From Sphingorhabdus pulchriflava (GTDB lineage Bacteria; Pseudomonadota; Alphaproteobacteria; Sphingomonadales; Sphingomonadaceae): 64,000 nucleotides of DNA. The notes beneath the pieces are model-generated. The model saw only the letters and a program-made list of their open reading frames with translations. It was not told where the DNA came from and ran no database searches. Each line of letters opens with the position of its first letter. The first letter of the stretch is position 1. Positions 27,177 to 38,582 of this stretch are shown in pieces. Position numbers and translations under genes: made by a program. The DNA lies in the NCBI RefSeq assembly GCF_003367235.1, contig NZ_QRGP01000001.1, positions 1,178,001-1,242,000 on the forward strand. Reading direction: 5' to 3'.

Positions 27177-28619
27177 TCAGAACAAGGCTCCGGCAGCTTG
27201 TGCTGTGACCGCTCCGAGGACCGGGATGGCCAAATAACCCAAGGGAGAAACGACCAAGCCGAGTGCCCCGCCAGTCCAGCCCAAAATCTTGTCATCTGCG
27301 ACATCAATGCTGTCGACGGATTCGTCGAAATACATCGTCTTGACGACCTTCAAATAATAGAAGGCTCCAATCACAGAGGCAGCAATACCGATAACCGCAA
27401 GCGGGAACAGCCCTGCAGCAATCGCGGCATTGAACACGACCAGTTTGCCATAAAAGCCGAACAAGGGCGGAATGCCGGCCAGGCTGAACATGAAAATTGC
27501 GAAGATGGCAGCAAGCGCTGGGCGGGTCTTCGAGAGCCCGGCAATATCCGCCATGCTCTCCTTCATCTCACCATCACGACCCTTCAACTGCATCAGACAG
27601 ATGAAACCACCGAGCGTCATCGCGACGTAAATGGCGAGGTAAACGAGCATCGCCGCCACGCCCTGTTCTGTACCAGCAGCCAAACCTATCAGCAGGAAGC
27701 CGACATTGTTAATCGAGCTATATGCCAAAAGGCGCTTCAGGTTCTGCTGTCCGATGGCTCCGACCGCACCGATGATGATCGACATCAGGGCCACGACCAT
27801 GACGATCTGCTGCCATGCCTGAACCTGGTTTCCGAAGGCTTCAACCACGATACGGATCAGAAGGGCACTTGCCGCGACCTTTGGAGCACTGGCGAAGAAA
27901 GCCGTTACCGGCGTCGGCGCGCCTTCATAAACGTCGGGAGTCCACATGTGGAATGGTGCGGCGCTGATCTTGAAGGCAAGCCCGGAAAGCACGAAAACCA
28001 GACCAAAAAGCAGGCCCATGCTCAGTTCGCCCGTCATCGCTGTGCCGATGGTTTCAAAGCTGGTCGAACCGGTGAAGCCATACAGCAGCGACATGCCGAA
28101 CAGCAAGATGCCACTGGCGAGGGCGCCAAGGACGAAATATTTAAGCCCTGCCTCTGCCGAGCGGCCATCGTTACGGGCAAAGCTGGCGAGGACATAGGCC
28201 GCGAGGCTGTTGAGTTCGAGGCCGATGTACAGAGTGAGCAAGTCGGTCGCAGATACCATGACGCCCATGCCGACAGCGGCAAGGATAACGAGCACCGGAT
28301 ATTCGGCACGCATCGCACCCATTTTTTCAAGTGCCTTGGGTGCGATCATCAGCGAAATGGCCGCGGCGAAGTAGATCAGGATTTTGGCGAAGCTGCTGAA
28401 GGCGTCGGCGCGATACAGGCCTTCAAAGGCCGACGCATCGGTTCCAGCGCACAGATAGTGCACCGCATAGGCGCCTGCGCCAACGAGGGCGGCCACAGAC
28501 AAGATGCTGACCAAACGGCCGGCTTCTTGCCGCCATGCAGCAATCAGCAGAAGGGCTAGGCTCGAGAAACTGAGGATCAGCTCCGGGCGGACCAAATAGA
28601 GAGAGGTTGAAAGGTCCAT
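27177..28619 (-). CDS. nuoN: NADH-quinone oxidoreductase subunit N
   Basis: A 480-aa membrane antiporter-like subunit of respiratory complex I, with about 14 helices. It has the proton-pumping core: YIGLELNSLAAYVL, LKYFVLGALASGILLFG, HMWTPDVYEGAPTPVTAF and KRLLAYSSINNVGFLL. It is the last nuo gene; its start overlaps the nuoM stop by one base. Confidence 0.97.
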   Translation of the reverse strand: MDLSTSLYLVRPELILSFSSLALLLIAAWRQEAGRLVSILSVAALVGAGAYAVHYLCAGTDASAFEGLYRADAFSSFAKILIYFAAAISLMIAPKALEKMGAMRAEYPVLVILAAVGMGVMVSATDLLTLYIGLELNSLAAYVLASFARNDGRSAEAGLKYFVLGALASGILLFGMSLLYGFTGSTSFETIGTAMTGELSMGLLFGLVFVLSGLAFKISAAPFHMWTPDVYEGAPTPVTAFFASAPKVAASALLIRIVVEAFGNQVQAWQQIVMVVALMSIIIGAVGAIGQQNLKRLLAYSSINNVGFLLIGLAAGTEQGVAAMLVYLAIYVAMTLGGFICLMQLKGRDGEMKESMADIAGLSKTRPALAAIFAIFMFSLAGIPPLFGFYGKLVVFNAAIAAGLFPLAVIGIAASVIGAFYYLKVVKTMYFDESVDSIDVADDKILGWTGGALGLVVSPLGYLAIPVLGAVTAQAAGALF

Positions 28620-30199
28620 TAGTGTGCGGCCCCCTCTGGCCCAGAAACTTTAGCGTTCTCATGTTCGCTGCCATGCGTCTGTACGCGATATTTGGCGGTC
28701 GTCTTGTCATGTTCCTTGAGCTTGCTGTCGCCTGCGGGCGCTGCGCGCTCGATGCGGTCTACGATCGTCGCAACGTCGCGACGGATCGGGGCCAGGAAGC
28801 TCTCAGGGTAAACGCCCATCCACAGCACAGCCGCCGCAATCGGTGCCAATAGCCACAATTCGCGATTGTCGAGATCGGGCATCGCAGCTGCATCGGCATT
28901 CACCTGCTCACCAAAAGCCACGCGGCGATAGAGATAGAGCATATAGCCGGCACCCAGGATGATACCCGTGGTCGCAATCAGCGTCGCCCAGGTCGAAACC
29001 TTGTAAGCACCAGCCAGCGACAGGAATTCACCGACAAAGCCGCTCGTTCCCGGCAGGCCTACGCTCGCCATGGTGAACAGCATGAAGAACAGCGCATATT
29101 TGGGCATGTTGATGCTGAGCCCGCCATAACGGCTGATCTCTCGAGTGTGCAGCCGGTCGTAAATGACACCAACGCACAGGAAGAGCGCGCCCGAGACAAG
29201 CCCGTGGCTGAGCATCACGATGATGGCGCCTTCGATACCCTGCTGGTTGAAGGTGAACAGTCCCACCGTCACGATCGCCATATGCGCGACCGATGAATAA
29301 GCGATCAGCTTCTTCATATCGTCCTGCACCATTGCGACGAGGCTGGTGTAGACTACAGCAACCATCGAGAGGCCGAAGATCAACCAGATGAACTGCGCAG
29401 AGGCTTCGGGGAACATCGGCAGCGAGAAGCGCAGGAAGCCATAGCCTCCCATCTTCAGCAAGACGCCTGCCAGGATGACCGAGCCCGCCGTCGGTGCCTG
29501 CACGTGCGCATCGGGCAACCAGGTGTGCACTGGCCACATCGGCATTTTGACCGCGAAGGATGCAAAGAAGGCGAGCCAGAGGATCGTCTGCGCCTCGGGC
29601 GGGAAATCATGGTTGAGCAGTGTCGGGATATCCGCCGTACCTGCTTGCTGGATCATCCACAGCATTGCCAGCAGCATGAACACCGAGCCGAGCAGCGTGT
29701 AGAGGAAGAATTTGTACGAGGCGTAGATGCGATCCTTGCCGCCCCAGATGCCGATGATCAGGTACATCGGGATCAGCCCGGCTTCGAACATGATGTAGAA
29801 CAGCATCAGATCCTGCGCCGCGAACACGCCGATCATCAGCGTTTCCATCAGCAGGAAACTTGCCATGTAGAGGCCAACCCGCTCGGTTACCGCGCGCCAG
29901 CTTGCGCCAATACAGATCGGCATCAGGAAGACCGAGAGCATGATGAGCAGAAGCGAGATTCCGTCAATGCCCAGTTTCCAGCCTATCGGCCCGAACAATG
30001 CGGCGCTTTCGACAAACTGCCACTGTGCGCCCGCCGGATCGTAGCTGGCCCAGAGCCAGACGCCGAGCAGCAGGTTGAACAGAGTCGCGGTCAACGCAAT
30101 GATGCGCGCCATTTCGTCGCGGGCAAACAGACATGCCAGCGCGCCAATCATCGGCACGGCGAGCATGATCGAAAGGATGGGGAGTTCGGCGGCGTTCAT
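28619..30199 (-). CDS. nuoM: NADH-quinone oxidoreductase subunit M
   Basis: A 526-aa membrane subunit of complex I with about 14 helices. Motifs are [55 protein letters not shown] and [13 protein letters not shown] soluble tail of about 30 residues rich in Lys and His closes the protein. It overlaps nuoL by 4 bases and nuoN by one. Confidence 0.97.
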   Translation of the reverse strand: MNAAELPILSIMLAVPMIGALACLFARDEMARIIALTATLFNLLLGVWLWASYDPAGAQWQFVESAALFGPIGWKLGIDGISLLLIMLSVFLMPICIGASWRAVTERVGLYMASFLLMETLMIGVFAAQDLMLFYIMFEAGLIPMYLIIGIWGGKDRIYASYKFFLYTLLGSVFMLLAMLWMIQQAGTADIPTLLNHDFPPEAQTILWLAFFASFAVKMPMWPVHTWLPDAHVQAPTAGSVILAGVLLKMGGYGFLRFSLPMFPEASAQFIWLIFGLSMVAVVYTSLVAMVQDDMKKLIAYSSVAHMAIVTVGLFTFNQQGIEGAIIVMLSHGLVSGALFLCVGVIYDRLHTREISRYGGLSINMPKYALFFMLFTMASVGLPGTSGFVGEFLSLAGAYKVSTWATLIATTGIILGAGYMLYLYRRVAFGEQVNADAAAMPDLDNRELWLLAPIAAAVLWMGVYPESFLAPIRRDVATIVDRIERAAPAGDSKLKEHDKTTAKYRVQTHGSEHENAKVSGPEGAAH

Positions 30200-32238
30200 C
30201 GCGCTTGCACCATAAACCAGCTGATCGCGGCGACGAGGCCAAGCAGCATCACCAACGCATATGTGTAGAGATAGCCCGACTGCATGCGGACGGCGATACG
30301 GCTACCCAGACCAACGGCTGCGGCGGACCCGTTCGGGCCGAAGCGGTCGATAATTCCGATGTCGCCCCCCTTCCAGAACAGACGACCAAACCAGAAGGCA
30401 GGCTTGACGAAGATGAGGTTGTAGAGCTCGTCAAAATACCATTTGTTGAGGAAGAATTTGTACAGCGGCTCGAAATGCCCTGCCAATGCATGCGCAGAGC
30501 CCGGCTTGCGGATATACATCATCCAGGCAGTGAACAGGCCGGTCAGCATCGCAACCGTTGAAGCCAGCTTCACCCACAGCGGCACATGGTGCATCGCGTG
30601 GATGAGATGCTCGTTGAAATAGAGCGTCGATGCGGCCCAGAAAGCGGTTCCGCCTTCTTCGGCATAGATGAAATCATATTTGAACAAATAGCCTGCAGCT
30701 ATTGCGCCCAGCGTGAGCACACCGAGCGGCACGAGCATTGGCCAGGGGCTTTCATGCGGATGATAGCCAGCAGTGCCATCGTCATGCGCGCTATGATGGT
30801 CGTGCGCATGGTCGTCATGGCCATGATGATCATCGTGCACCGCGTGCTGGATATGCTCCGACTGTGCCCAGCGCGGCTTGCCGAAGAAAGTCAGGAAGAC
30901 GAGGCGCCAGCTGTAGAAACTGGTGAGCAATGCGGCAAACACGCCGATGAAGAAGGCATAGCCGCCCCAAGGCGCGGTCGAGGCATAGGCCGCTTCGATA
31001 ATCGCGTCCTTTGAATGGAAACCGGCAAAGCCGCCAATGCCGACTATGCCGACGCCGGTGATCGCAAGCGTACCGGCAGTCATCGCCCAGAAGGTCAGCG
31101 GGATATGTTTCCTGAGGCCACCATAATAACGCATATCCTGCTCATGGTGCATGGCGTGGATCACGCTGCCCGCGCCAAGGAACAGCAGCGCCTTAAAGAA
31201 GGCGTGCGTGAACAGGTGGAACATCGCCGCGCTATAGGCGCCAACGCCCGCGGCGAAGAACATATAGCCGAGCTGCGAGCAGGTCGAATAAGCGATCACG
31301 CGCTTGATATCGGTCTGGACGAGGCCAACGGTTGCCGCGAACAGCGCCGTCGTCGCGCCAACGATGGTCACGACATTCAATGCAAACTGGCTGGTTTCAA
31401 ACAGCGGCGACAGGCGGCAGACCATGAAAACGCCCGCAGTCACCATCGTCGCGGCGTGGATCAGTGCCGAAACCGGGGTCGGGCCCTCCATCGCGTCGGG
31501 CAACCATGTGTGCAGACCCAATTGTGCGGACTTGCCCATCGCGCCGATGAACAGCAGGATGCAGAGCAGGCTCATCGTATCGACGCGCAGGCCGAGGAAG
31601 CCGATGCTTGATCCGGCCTTTTCGGGTGCAGCGGCAAGGATATCGGGGATCGAAACCGTACCGAACAACCAGAACACGCCGAAGATGCCCAGCATGAAGC
31701 CAAGGTCACCCACGCGGTTTACGACAAAAGCCTTGATCGCGGCGGCGTTGGCGCTGGGTTTCTTGTACCAGAAACCGATCAGCAGATAGGATGCGAGACC
31801 AACGCCTTCCCAGCCAAAGAACATCTGGACAAGGTTGTTGGCGGTCACCAGCATCAGCATCGCGAAGGTGAACAGCGAGAGATAGGCGAAGAAGCGCGGC
31901 TGATCCGGGTCTTCCTCCATATAGCTCCAGCTATAGAGGTGGACGAGCGCGGACACGGTGGTGATCACCACCAGCATCACCGCGGTCAGCGCATCGACGC
32001 GCAATTCCCAGTCGAACTTCAGGGCGCCCGACTGCACCCATTGCATCACGGGCTCGACATAGGCTTTTTCATTGCCAGTCAAAAAGCCGAGGAAAATCGG
32101 CCAGCTGAGCGCACAAGCGAGGAACAGCCCGCCGGTTGTGATGACCTTCGCAGCTGTCTTGCCGATGAAATTCTGCCCCAGTCCTGCGACTATGGCCGCG
32201 AGCAATGGTCCGAATACGATGATTTCGATGGACGACAT
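30196..32238 (-). CDS. nuoL: NADH-quinone oxidoreductase subunit L
   Basis: A 680-aa membrane subunit carrying the long lateral helix. It has [40 protein letters not shown]-type sequence and [18 protein letters not shown]. Around residues 458-491 is a loop very rich in His and Asp ([20 protein letters not shown]), followed by [14 protein letters not shown]. Such a loop is seen in several alphaproteobacterial NuoL proteins and may bind metal. It lies 9 bases after nuoK. Confidence 0.97.
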   Translation of the reverse strand: MSSIEIIVFGPLLAAIVAGLGQNFIGKTAAKVITTGGLFLACALSWPIFLGFLTGNEKAYVEPVMQWVQSGALKFDWELRVDALTAVMLVVITTVSALVHLYSWSYMEEDPDQPRFFAYLSLFTFAMLMLVTANNLVQMFFGWEGVGLASYLLIGFWYKKPSANAAAIKAFVVNRVGDLGFMLGIFGVFWLFGTVSIPDILAAAPEKAGSSIGFLGLRVDTMSLLCILLFIGAMGKSAQLGLHTWLPDAMEGPTPVSALIHAATMVTAGVFMVCRLSPLFETSQFALNVVTIVGATTALFAATVGLVQTDIKRVIAYSTCSQLGYMFFAAGVGAYSAAMFHLFTHAFFKALLFLGAGSVIHAMHHEQDMRYYGGLRKHIPLTFWAMTAGTLAITGVGIVGIGGFAGFHSKDAIIEAAYASTAPWGGYAFFIGVFAALLTSFYSWRLVFLTFFGKPRWAQSEHIQHAVHDDHHGHDDHAHDHHSAHDDGTAGYHPHESPWPMLVPLGVLTLGAIAAGYLFKYDFIYAEEGGTAFWAASTLYFNEHLIHAMHHVPLWVKLASTVAMLTGLFTAWMMYIRKPGSAHALAGHFEPLYKFFLNKWYFDELYNLIFVKPAFWFGRLFWKGGDIGIIDRFGPNGSAAAVGLGSRIAVRMQSGYLYTYALVMLLGLVAAISWFMVQAR

Positions 32239-32247
32239 AAGACCGGC

Positions 32248-32553
32248 TTACCCCTTCATCCGGTTGACATCGTCAACGGCGATCGTGCCGCGACCACGGA
32301 AATAAATGACGAGAATGGCAAGGCCGATGGCGGCCTCACCTGCAGCGACGGTCAAAACGAACATCGCGAACACCTGCCCCACCAGATCGCCGAGGAAGGC
32401 GCTGAAAGCGACGAGGTTGATATTCACCGAAAGCAGGATGAGTTCGATCGCCATCAGGATGATGATCACATTCTTCCGGTTGAGGAAGATGCCGAGCACG
32501 CCCATCACGAACAGGATGCTGCTGACGACCAGATAATGTTCGATACCGATCAT
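32248..32553 (-). CDS. nuoK: NADH-quinone oxidoreductase subunit K
   Basis: A 101-aa subunit with three membrane helices, of normal length. It keeps the conserved Glu in [17 protein letters not shown] and the second Glu in [13 protein letters not shown], both in the proton path. It overlaps nuoJ by 4 bases. Confidence 0.97.
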   Translation of the reverse strand: MIGIEHYLVVSSILFVMGVLGIFLNRKNVIIILMAIELILLSVNINLVAFSAFLGDLVGQVFAMFVLTVAAGEAAIGLAILVIYFRGRGTIAVDDVNRMKG

Positions 32554-33164
32554 AGCTCCACCCCCTGCCCGACGGGCTGGTTCACATTGCGCACCGAATC
32601 CTGCGGGCGACGCTGGTTCTGGCTGGAAATATCCTGCACGAAAATGCCTTTACGCTGACGGTGGGTCAGCACAATCGCGCCGACCATCGCGACCAGCAGG
32701 ATCAGACCTGCAGTTTCAAACAGGAAGACATATTTGGTATAGAGCAACGCGCCCATAGCCTCGATATTGGGCTTGTCTGCGGGCGTGGCGGCGGCAATCG
32801 CCCCGCCCAGTTCCACTGCTCCTGCACGGAAAGCACCGATGCCTAGGATCAGTTCGACCACCAGCACGATCGCCAGCAACAGCCCCAGCGGCAGATTGCT
32901 CATGAAACCGGCACGCAGTTCGGCGAAATCGATGTCGAGCATCATCACGACGAACAGGAACAGCACCGCGACCGCGCCGACATACACAATGACGAGCAGC
33001 ATCGCGATAAATTCTGCGCCCACCAGCACCATCAGCGCGGCGGCGTTGAAGAAAGCGACAATCAGCCAGAGTACGCTATGCACCGGATTGCGGGCAAAAA
33101 TCACCATGGCGGCCGAAGCCAGCAAGATGGCCGCGAAGATATAGAAGGAAATGACCTGGATCAC
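32550..33164 (-). CDS. nuoJ: NADH-quinone oxidoreductase subunit J
   Basis: A 204-aa membrane subunit with five helices. The helix with [19 protein letters not shown] is the conserved TM3 with its flexible region. A polar C-terminal tail of about 35 residues ([16 protein letters not shown]) follows the last helix. It lies 12 bases after nuoI. Confidence 0.96.
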   Translation of the reverse strand: MIQVISFYIFAAILLASAAMVIFARNPVHSVLWLIVAFFNAAALMVLVGAEFIAMLLVIVYVGAVAVLFLFVVMMLDIDFAELRAGFMSNLPLGLLLAIVLVVELILGIGAFRAGAVELGGAIAAATPADKPNIEAMGALLYTKYVFLFETAGLILLVAMVGAIVLTHRQRKGIFVQDISSQNQRRPQDSVRNVNQPVGQGVEL

Positions 33165-33176
33165 GATGCGCGCCCC

Positions 33177-33665
33177 TTATCGATAGGGCGCGTCGGCGGC
33201 AATATTTGCCGCGATCGCGCGTTCCCATTTGTCCCCGTTGGCGAGCAGCTTGTCCTTGTTGTACAGCAGCTCTTCACGGGTTTCGGTGGCATATTCGAAA
33301 TTCGGGCCTTCGACGATGGCATCGACCGGGCAGGCTTCCTGACAGAAGCCGCAATAGATGCACTTGGTCATGTCGATGTCGTAGCGCGTGGTACGGCGGC
33401 TGCCATCTTCGCGCGGTTCAGCCTCAATGGTGATCGCCTGCGCCGGGCACACCGCCTCGCACAGCTTGCACGCGATGCAGCGTTCTTCGCCATTGGGATA
33501 GCGACGCAACGCATGTTCACCGCGGAACCGCGGGGAAAGCGGGTTCTTCTCAAACGGATAATTCACCGTCGCCTTGGGCTTGAAGAAATATTGCAAGGTC
33601 AGCCAGTGCGCCTTGATAAATTCCCACAGCGTGAAGGATTTGATGAGATGGGCGACAGAACTCAT
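33177..33665 (-). CDS. nuoI: NADH-quinone oxidoreductase subunit I (2 x 4Fe-4S)
   Basis: A 162-aa iron-sulfur subunit that holds clusters N6a and N6b. The two ferredoxin motifs are [16 protein letters not shown] near residue 62 and [16 protein letters not shown] near 101. An amphipathic N-terminal helix binds the membrane arm. It overlaps nuoH by 4 bases. Confidence 0.97.
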   Translation of the reverse strand: MSSVAHLIKSFTLWEFIKAHWLTLQYFFKPKATVNYPFEKNPLSPRFRGEHALRRYPNGEERCIACKLCEAVCPAQAITIEAEPREDGSRRTTRYDIDMTKCIYCGFCQEACPVDAIVEGPNFEYATETREELLYNKDKLLANGDKWERAIAANIAADAPYR

Positions 33666-34729
33666 GCGAAATGCCCTGTGTACATTAGGTAACCGCTCAC
33701 GAGGAAAACCCAGAAGAGTGAAATCGGCAGGAAGACCTTCCAGCCCAGACGCATCAGCTGGTCATAACGATAGCGCGGGACGGTCGCCTTTACCCAGGCG
33801 AAAATGAAGAAGAAGATCCATATCTTGGCGAACAGCCAAATGATCCCCGGCACATAATAAAGCGGCGCCCAATCAACGGGCGGCAAATATCCGCCCCAGA
33901 ACAGCACCGCGTTCAGCGTGCACATCAGAAGCACATTGGCATATTCGCCGAGCCAGTAGAGCGCGAAACTCATCGAGCTATATTCTGTCTGGTAACCCGC
34001 AACCAGCTCGCTTTCCGCCTCGGTCAGGTCGAACGGTGCGCGTGCGGTTTCGGCCATTGCGCTGATCAGGAACATGACCGCGATCGGGAAGAGCAGCGGG
34101 TTGAGGCCAAAGGCGTTCACAAAGCCCAGCACATGGCCCTTCTGCGCCTCGATGATGCCGAGCATGTTGAACGTGCCCGCCCACAACACGACGCAGATCA
34201 GGATGAAACCGATCGAGACTTCGTAGGAAATCATCTGCGCGGCGGCGCGCATTGCGGAGAAGAAGGGGTATTTCGAGTTCGACGCCCAGCCCGCAATTAC
34301 CACGCCATAGACGCCAAGGCTGCTGATCGCCAAAACATAAAGCAGGCCGACATTGATATCGGCCAGCACCGCGCCCGAATTGAAGGGGATCACCGCCCAG
34401 GCCATCAAGGCGACGGTAAAGGTGATGATCGGCGCGATCAGGAACAGTCCGCGGTTCGACGCCGAAGGGATGATGGTTTCCTGGAGGAAGACCTTCAGTC
34501 CGTCAGCAAAAGACTGCAGCACACCCCACGGTCCGACCACGTTCGGCCCGCGGCGCAGCGCAAAGGCCGCCCACAGCTTGCGCTCTGCATAGATTATCAT
34601 CGCGACGCTGAGCATCAGCAGCAGCGAGATCATCAATATGCCTGCAAGCGTGGAAGTGAACCACGCCCATTCATAGGACATGCCCCATGTCTGGAACCGT
34701 TCGGTCATGCCGAGATCAAACCAGCTCAT
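33662..34729 (-). CDS. nuoH: NADH-quinone oxidoreductase subunit H
   Basis: A 355-aa membrane subunit at the quinone site, with eight helices. It keeps [21 protein letters not shown] near residue 48 and [28 protein letters not shown]-type sequence (here read in two parts around residues 214-240). The start at 34729 overlaps the nuoG stop by ATGA; a frame start at 34747 is not needed. Confidence 0.97.
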   Translation of the reverse strand: MSWFDLGMTERFQTWGMSYEWAWFTSTLAGILMISLLLMLSVAMIIYAERKLWAAFALRRGPNVVGPWGVLQSFADGLKVFLQETIIPSASNRGLFLIAPIITFTVALMAWAVIPFNSGAVLADINVGLLYVLAISSLGVYGVVIAGWASNSKYPFFSAMRAAAQMISYEVSIGFILICVVLWAGTFNMLGIIEAQKGHVLGFVNAFGLNPLLFPIAVMFLISAMAETARAPFDLTEAESELVAGYQTEYSSMSFALYWLGEYANVLLMCTLNAVLFWGGYLPPVDWAPLYYVPGIIWLFAKIWIFFFIFAWVKATVPRYRYDQLMRLGWKVFLPISLFWVFLVSGYLMYTGHFA

Positions 34730-36741
34730 TCCGCAGCCTCCAGCCATTGCTGCCCATGCACCAGTTCAGCCGAGCAACGCTGCATCGTAGGCGATGCGCG
34801 GCAGATGGCGTTGGTGAGGTAAAAATCCTTGATCGGATAATCGGCTATTTTGCCCGAAACCTTGGCATCCAGCTTCGGCTCCACCCAACCATAGTCGGCC
34901 AGCCCCTCCTGCCCGAGCGCAGGCACGGCTTTCGTCATCGCAGCGCGAAGCTCGTCGAGGCTATCGAACGGCAGACGCTTGCCGAGCACATCCGAAAGCG
35001 CGCGGAAAATCGCCCAATCTTCACGCGCGTCACCCGGAGGGAAGACCGCGCGTTCGCCGCGTTGGACGCGACCTTCGAGGTTCACCCAGGTGCCGGATTT
35101 CTCGCTATAGGCCGCACCCGGCAACACGACATCGGCATTGGCCGCGCCCCCCTTGTCTCCAAAGCTCTCGCCATGGTGGCCGACATAGACTTTGAAGGTC
35201 TTGGCAAAGAGGCTGTAATCGACCTCATCCGCGCCAAGGAAGAAAGCCAGTTTGGGCTTTTTCGTTGCCAGCGCCTTGATACCGCCTTCAAAGGCATAGC
35301 CGAGCATCAGCCCGCCCATGCGTGCAGCGGCGAAGTGCAGGACGTTGAAGCCATTCCAGCCATCGCGAACGAGCTTGTACTTCTTGGCAAAGGCCAATGC
35401 TGCACCATGCACGCCGTCATAACGCAGCGCGCCGCCACCGACGATGATCGCCGGGCGTTCGGCAGTTTTCAGCGCATCGGCCAGTGCCTTGGGCGCCTTG
35501 GCGAGAGCGCCCAGATCGTCACCCAACCATTCAACCTTATAGGTCAAATCGATTTCGGGCCCGATGGCGAAAACCTTCGCGCCTTTCTTGCGGACGGCTT
35601 TCTGGATACGAGTGTTTACCAGCGGCGCTTCGCGGCGCAGGTCGCTGCCGACCAACAGGATCACATCGGCATTTTCGATGCCTGCGATCGTGGTGTTGAA
35701 ATTGACTGCCGACAGCGACGATGTGTCATAGGCAAGGCCAGTCTGGCGGCCTTCGAGCATCGCGTTTCCAGCGAGCTCACGAGCAGCGAACATCGTTTCG
35801 CAATCGACCATATCGCCTGAGACGACGGCAGCTTCGCCAGACCAATTGGCCTTGATCGCCTCAAAGGCTTCCTGCCAGCTTGCCGCAACCAGCTTGCCGT
35901 CCTTGCGGACATAAGGCTTGTCGAGGCGGCGATGGGTCAGGCCATCGACGGCATGGCGGGTTTTGTCATGCGCCCACTCTTCGTTGACGTCTTCGTTGAT
36001 GCGCGGGACAGCGCGCAGCACCGCCCTGCCCCGACTGTCGAGGCGGATATTGGTGCCGACGGCGTCCATCACGTCTATCGCGGGGGTCTTTTTGAGCTCC
36101 CACGGGCGCGCGTTGAAGGCATAGGGTTTGCTGGTTAGCGCGCCGACCGGGCAAAGATCGACGACATTGCCCGAGAGCTCACTCGTCACCGCGCGTTCGA
36201 GATAGCTGGTGATCTGCATATTCTCGCCGCGATAGATCGCGCCGATTTCCTCTACACCAGCCACTTCCTCGGCAAAACGGACGCAGCGGGTGCACTGGAT
36301 GCAGCGGGTCATCACCGTCTTGACGATGGGGCCCATATATTTCTCGGTCACCGCGCGTTTATTCTCGTCATAGCGCGAGGCACCACGGCCATAAGCGACC
36401 GACTGGTCCTGCAAATCGCATTCACCGCCCTGATCGCAAATCGGGCAGTCGAGCGGGTGGTTGATGAGGAGGAACTCCATCACCCCTTCGCGCGCTTTTT
36501 TGACCATTTCGCTGTCGGTCTTGATGATCTGTCCTTCAGTGGCGGGTAGCGCACAGCTCGCCTGCGGCTTGGGAGGCCCGGGGGCAACTTCAACCAGACA
36601 CATGCGGCAGTTGCCGGCAATGGACAGGCGCTCATGATAGCAGAAGCGCGGAATTTCTTTCCCCGCCAGCTCGCACGCCTGCAGGACAGTCGCGCCCTGC
36701 GGGACTTCGATTTCGAGACCGTCTACGGTGACTTTAGGCAT
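34726..36741 (-). CDS. nuoG: NADH-quinone oxidoreductase subunit G
   Basis: A 671-aa subunit. The 2Fe-2S ligands are in [19 protein letters not shown], the 4Fe-4S ligands in [12 protein letters not shown] (with an upstream His/Cys), and a further cluster in [10 protein letters not shown]. The rest is a molybdopterin-oxidoreductase-like part that has lost its cofactor (about 220-620), as usual for the short alphaproteobacterial NuoG. Its start overlaps the end of a small secreted-protein gene by 8 bases, where nuoF would normally be adjacent. Confidence 0.97.
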   Translation of the reverse strand: MPKVTVDGLEIEVPQGATVLQACELAGKEIPRFCYHERLSIAGNCRMCLVEVAPGPPKPQASCALPATEGQIIKTDSEMVKKAREGVMEFLLINHPLDCPICDQGGECDLQDQSVAYGRGASRYDENKRAVTEKYMGPIVKTVMTRCIQCTRCVRFAEEVAGVEEIGAIYRGENMQITSYLERAVTSELSGNVVDLCPVGALTSKPYAFNARPWELKKTPAIDVMDAVGTNIRLDSRGRAVLRAVPRINEDVNEEWAHDKTRHAVDGLTHRRLDKPYVRKDGKLVAASWQEAFEAIKANWSGEAAVVSGDMVDCETMFAARELAGNAMLEGRQTGLAYDTSSLSAVNFNTTIAGIENADVILLVGSDLRREAPLVNTRIQKAVRKKGAKVFAIGPEIDLTYKVEWLGDDLGALAKAPKALADALKTAERPAIIVGGGALRYDGVHGAALAFAKKYKLVRDGWNGFNVLHFAAARMGGLMLGYAFEGGIKALATKKPKLAFFLGADEVDYSLFAKTFKVYVGHHGESFGDKGGAANADVVLPGAAYSEKSGTWVNLEGRVQRGERAVFPPGDAREDWAIFRALSDVLGKRLPFDSLDELRAAMTKAVPALGQEGLADYGWVEPKLDAKVSGKIADYPIKDFYLTNAICRASPTMQRCSAELVHGQQWLEAAE

Positions 36742-37126
36742 TGGTCTTCACCAGTTTGTCAATATCGGAGGTGTCGCCAATCGCTTCGAATTTATCGTCA
36801 GGCACATAGAACGAACCGCTCATAGTCTTTTGAATTTTATCAAAGTTCTTTCGATCCAGAGCAGCTGCACGAGTGAAACTTCCGCATGCAGCTACAATAC
36901 GCGGTTCGATTTTATTCCAGCGACTTTGTGCATTTGGTAGCAACTTTTCATTGAGCCATTTCGCACGAGCAAAATTGACCATAAACTTGTGGTCGCCTGT
37001 TTTGGACGCAACTTTGTATCCACATTGCGCCCAAGTCCGGACGGCTGGTGTCACACTCAAACAAGCATAAGCGGGCACTACTAAGCCAAGGGACAACACC
37101 ACAGCAATTGGAACCGCATACTTCAT
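36734..37126 (-). CDS. Small exported protein inserted between nuoF and nuoG
   Basis: A 130-aa protein that I do not recognise. Residues 1-21 form a Sec signal peptide ([21 protein letters not shown]) followed directly by Cys; the site is a weak lipobox and more like signal peptidase I. The mature part is basic and helical with three Cys. Its ATG overlaps the nuoF stop (ATGA), and its end overlaps nuoG, so it is translated as part of the operon. Base composition is clearly lower in GC than the nuo genes. It is not a known complex I subunit. Confidence 0.75.
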   Translation of the reverse strand: MKYAVPIAVVLSLGLVVPAYACLSVTPAVRTWAQCGYKVASKTGDHKFMVNFARAKWLNEKLLPNAQSRWNKIEPRIVAACGSFTRAAALDRKNFDKIQKTMSGSFYVPDDKFEAIGDTSDIDKLVKTNA

Positions 37127-38415
37127 TCCGCCGCCTCCAGCATGCCGCCATGTTCGGTAATCCGGCGTTCGATCTCCGGACGGAAATGACGGATCAGGCC
37201 CTGGATCGGCCAAGCTGCCGCGTCGCCGAGCGCGCAGATGGTGTGGCCTTCGACTTGCTTGGTGACCTGGAACAATGTGTCGATTTCTGAGACATCGGCA
37301 TTGCCTTCGCGCAGCCGTTCCATCACGCGCCACATCCAGCCTGTGCCCTCGCGGCATGGCGTGCACTGGCCGCAGCTTTCATGTTTGTAGAAATAGGACA
37401 GACGCGAAATCGCGCGGACGATGTCGGTTGATTTGTCCATGACGATGACGGCAGCCGTGCCTAGGCCAGAGCCGAGCGCCTTCAGCCCGTCAAAATCCAT
37501 CGGCGCGTCCATGATCTGCGCGGCGGGAACGAGCGGAACCGACGAACCACCGGGGATCACCGCCAGCAGATTGTCCCACCCGCCACGGATGCCGCCTGCA
37601 TGCTTTTCGATCAGTTCGCGGAACGGGATGCTCATCGCTTCCTCAACCACGCAGGGCGTGTTCACATGGCCCGAAATCTGGAACAGCTTGGTGCCGAGAT
37701 TGTTGGGATTGCCAAAGCTGGCAAACCATTCAGGGCCGCGTCGCAGGATCGTCGGCGTGACCGATATCGATTCCACATTGTTAACTGTCGTCGGGCAGCC
37801 GTAGAGGCCCGCGCCTGCCGGGAAAGGCGGTTTCAGGCGCGGCTGGCCCTTCTTGCCCTCCAGACTTTCGATCATCGCGGTTTCTTCACCGCAAATATAG
37901 GCGCCCGCGCCGCGATGGACGAAGACGTCGAAATCATAGCCCGACTTGCAGGCATTTTTGCCGATCAGGCCAGCAGCATAGGCCTCGGCAACCGCCGCCT
38001 CAAGCACCTTGGCTTCATAGATGAATTCGCCGCGAATATAGATATAGGCCGCCCGCGCGCGCATCGCAAAACCGGCGACCAACGCGCCTTCGATCAGCTT
38101 GTGCGGATCGTGGCGGATGATCTCGCGGTCCTTGCACGAACCGGGCTCGGATTCGTCGGCGTTGATAACCAGGAAATTGGGCCGTTCGGGCGTCGGCGCC
38201 TTGGGCATGAAGCTCCACTTCATTCCCGTCGGGAATCCCGCTCCGCCGCGACCGCGCAAGCCCGAAGCCTTGATGCGCTCGATAATCTCATCCTGCCCGA
38301 TCTTAAGCAGATTGGCGGTCTTGTCCCAATCGCCCCGCTTTTGCGCAGCCTTCAGGGTCCACGGCTGGAAGCCATGGACGTTGGTGAAGATGCGGTCCTT
38401 ATCCTGAAGGCTCAT
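37123..38415 (-). CDS. nuoF: NADH-quinone oxidoreductase subunit F
   Basis: A 430-aa subunit that binds NADH and FMN and carries cluster N3. The NADH loop is [16 protein letters not shown] near residue 55. FMN-contact sequences include [15 protein letters not shown]. The 4Fe-4S ligands are in [12 protein letters not shown] near 345 with a later Cys in [12 protein letters not shown]. It overlaps a 56-aa membrane-protein gene upstream and a secreted-protein gene downstream. Confidence 0.97.
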   Translation of the reverse strand: MSLQDKDRIFTNVHGFQPWTLKAAQKRGDWDKTANLLKIGQDEIIERIKASGLRGRGGAGFPTGMKWSFMPKAPTPERPNFLVINADESEPGSCKDREIIRHDPHKLIEGALVAGFAMRARAAYIYIRGEFIYEAKVLEAAVAEAYAAGLIGKNACKSGYDFDVFVHRGAGAYICGEETAMIESLEGKKGQPRLKPPFPAGAGLYGCPTTVNNVESISVTPTILRRGPEWFASFGNPNNLGTKLFQISGHVNTPCVVEEAMSIPFRELIEKHAGGIRGGWDNLLAVIPGGSSVPLVPAAQIMDAPMDFDGLKALGSGLGTAAVIVMDKSTDIVRAISRLSYFYKHESCGQCTPCREGTGWMWRVMERLREGNADVSEIDTLFQVTKQVEGHTICALGDAAAWPIQGLIRHFRPEIERRITEHGGMLEAAE

Positions 38416-38582
38416 TGCTCGTCTGAACCCTTCTGCTTCCGGCTGAACACACCAAGGCCGCCGAACAGCACGCCGAGGATAATCCAGACAATCCAGTCAT
38501 CGCCATTGATGAATTTGAACACCCCGAGGAGCAGGAAAATGATCCCTACCAGCGGCAGGCCTTTGGTCTTGGCTTGCTCCAT
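38412..38582 (-). CDS. 56-aa membrane protein between nuoE and nuoF
   Basis: Not a known nuo subunit. Translation gives [20 protein letters not shown], then [20 protein letters not shown] and a basic tail ending in KQKGSDEQ. Two membrane helices are separated by a short DD-containing turn. The ATG overlaps the nuoE stop by ATGA, and its own TGA overlaps the nuoF ATG, so it is fully coupled. It is under 60 residues and easily missed. Confidence 0.7.
   Translation of the reverse strand: MEQAKTKGLPLVGIIFLLLGVFKFINGDDWIVWIILGVLFGGLGVFSRKQKGSDEQ

Noticed and set aside
27153-28559. 468-aa open frame on the plus strand opposite nuoN
   Set aside because: It is the antisense of a real membrane-protein gene. 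The translation is polar and of shadow composition, with no family pattern.
37127-37366. 80-residue upstream extension of the secreted nuo-operon protein
   Set aside because: It lies inside nuoF in another frame and would hide a perfect signal peptide.
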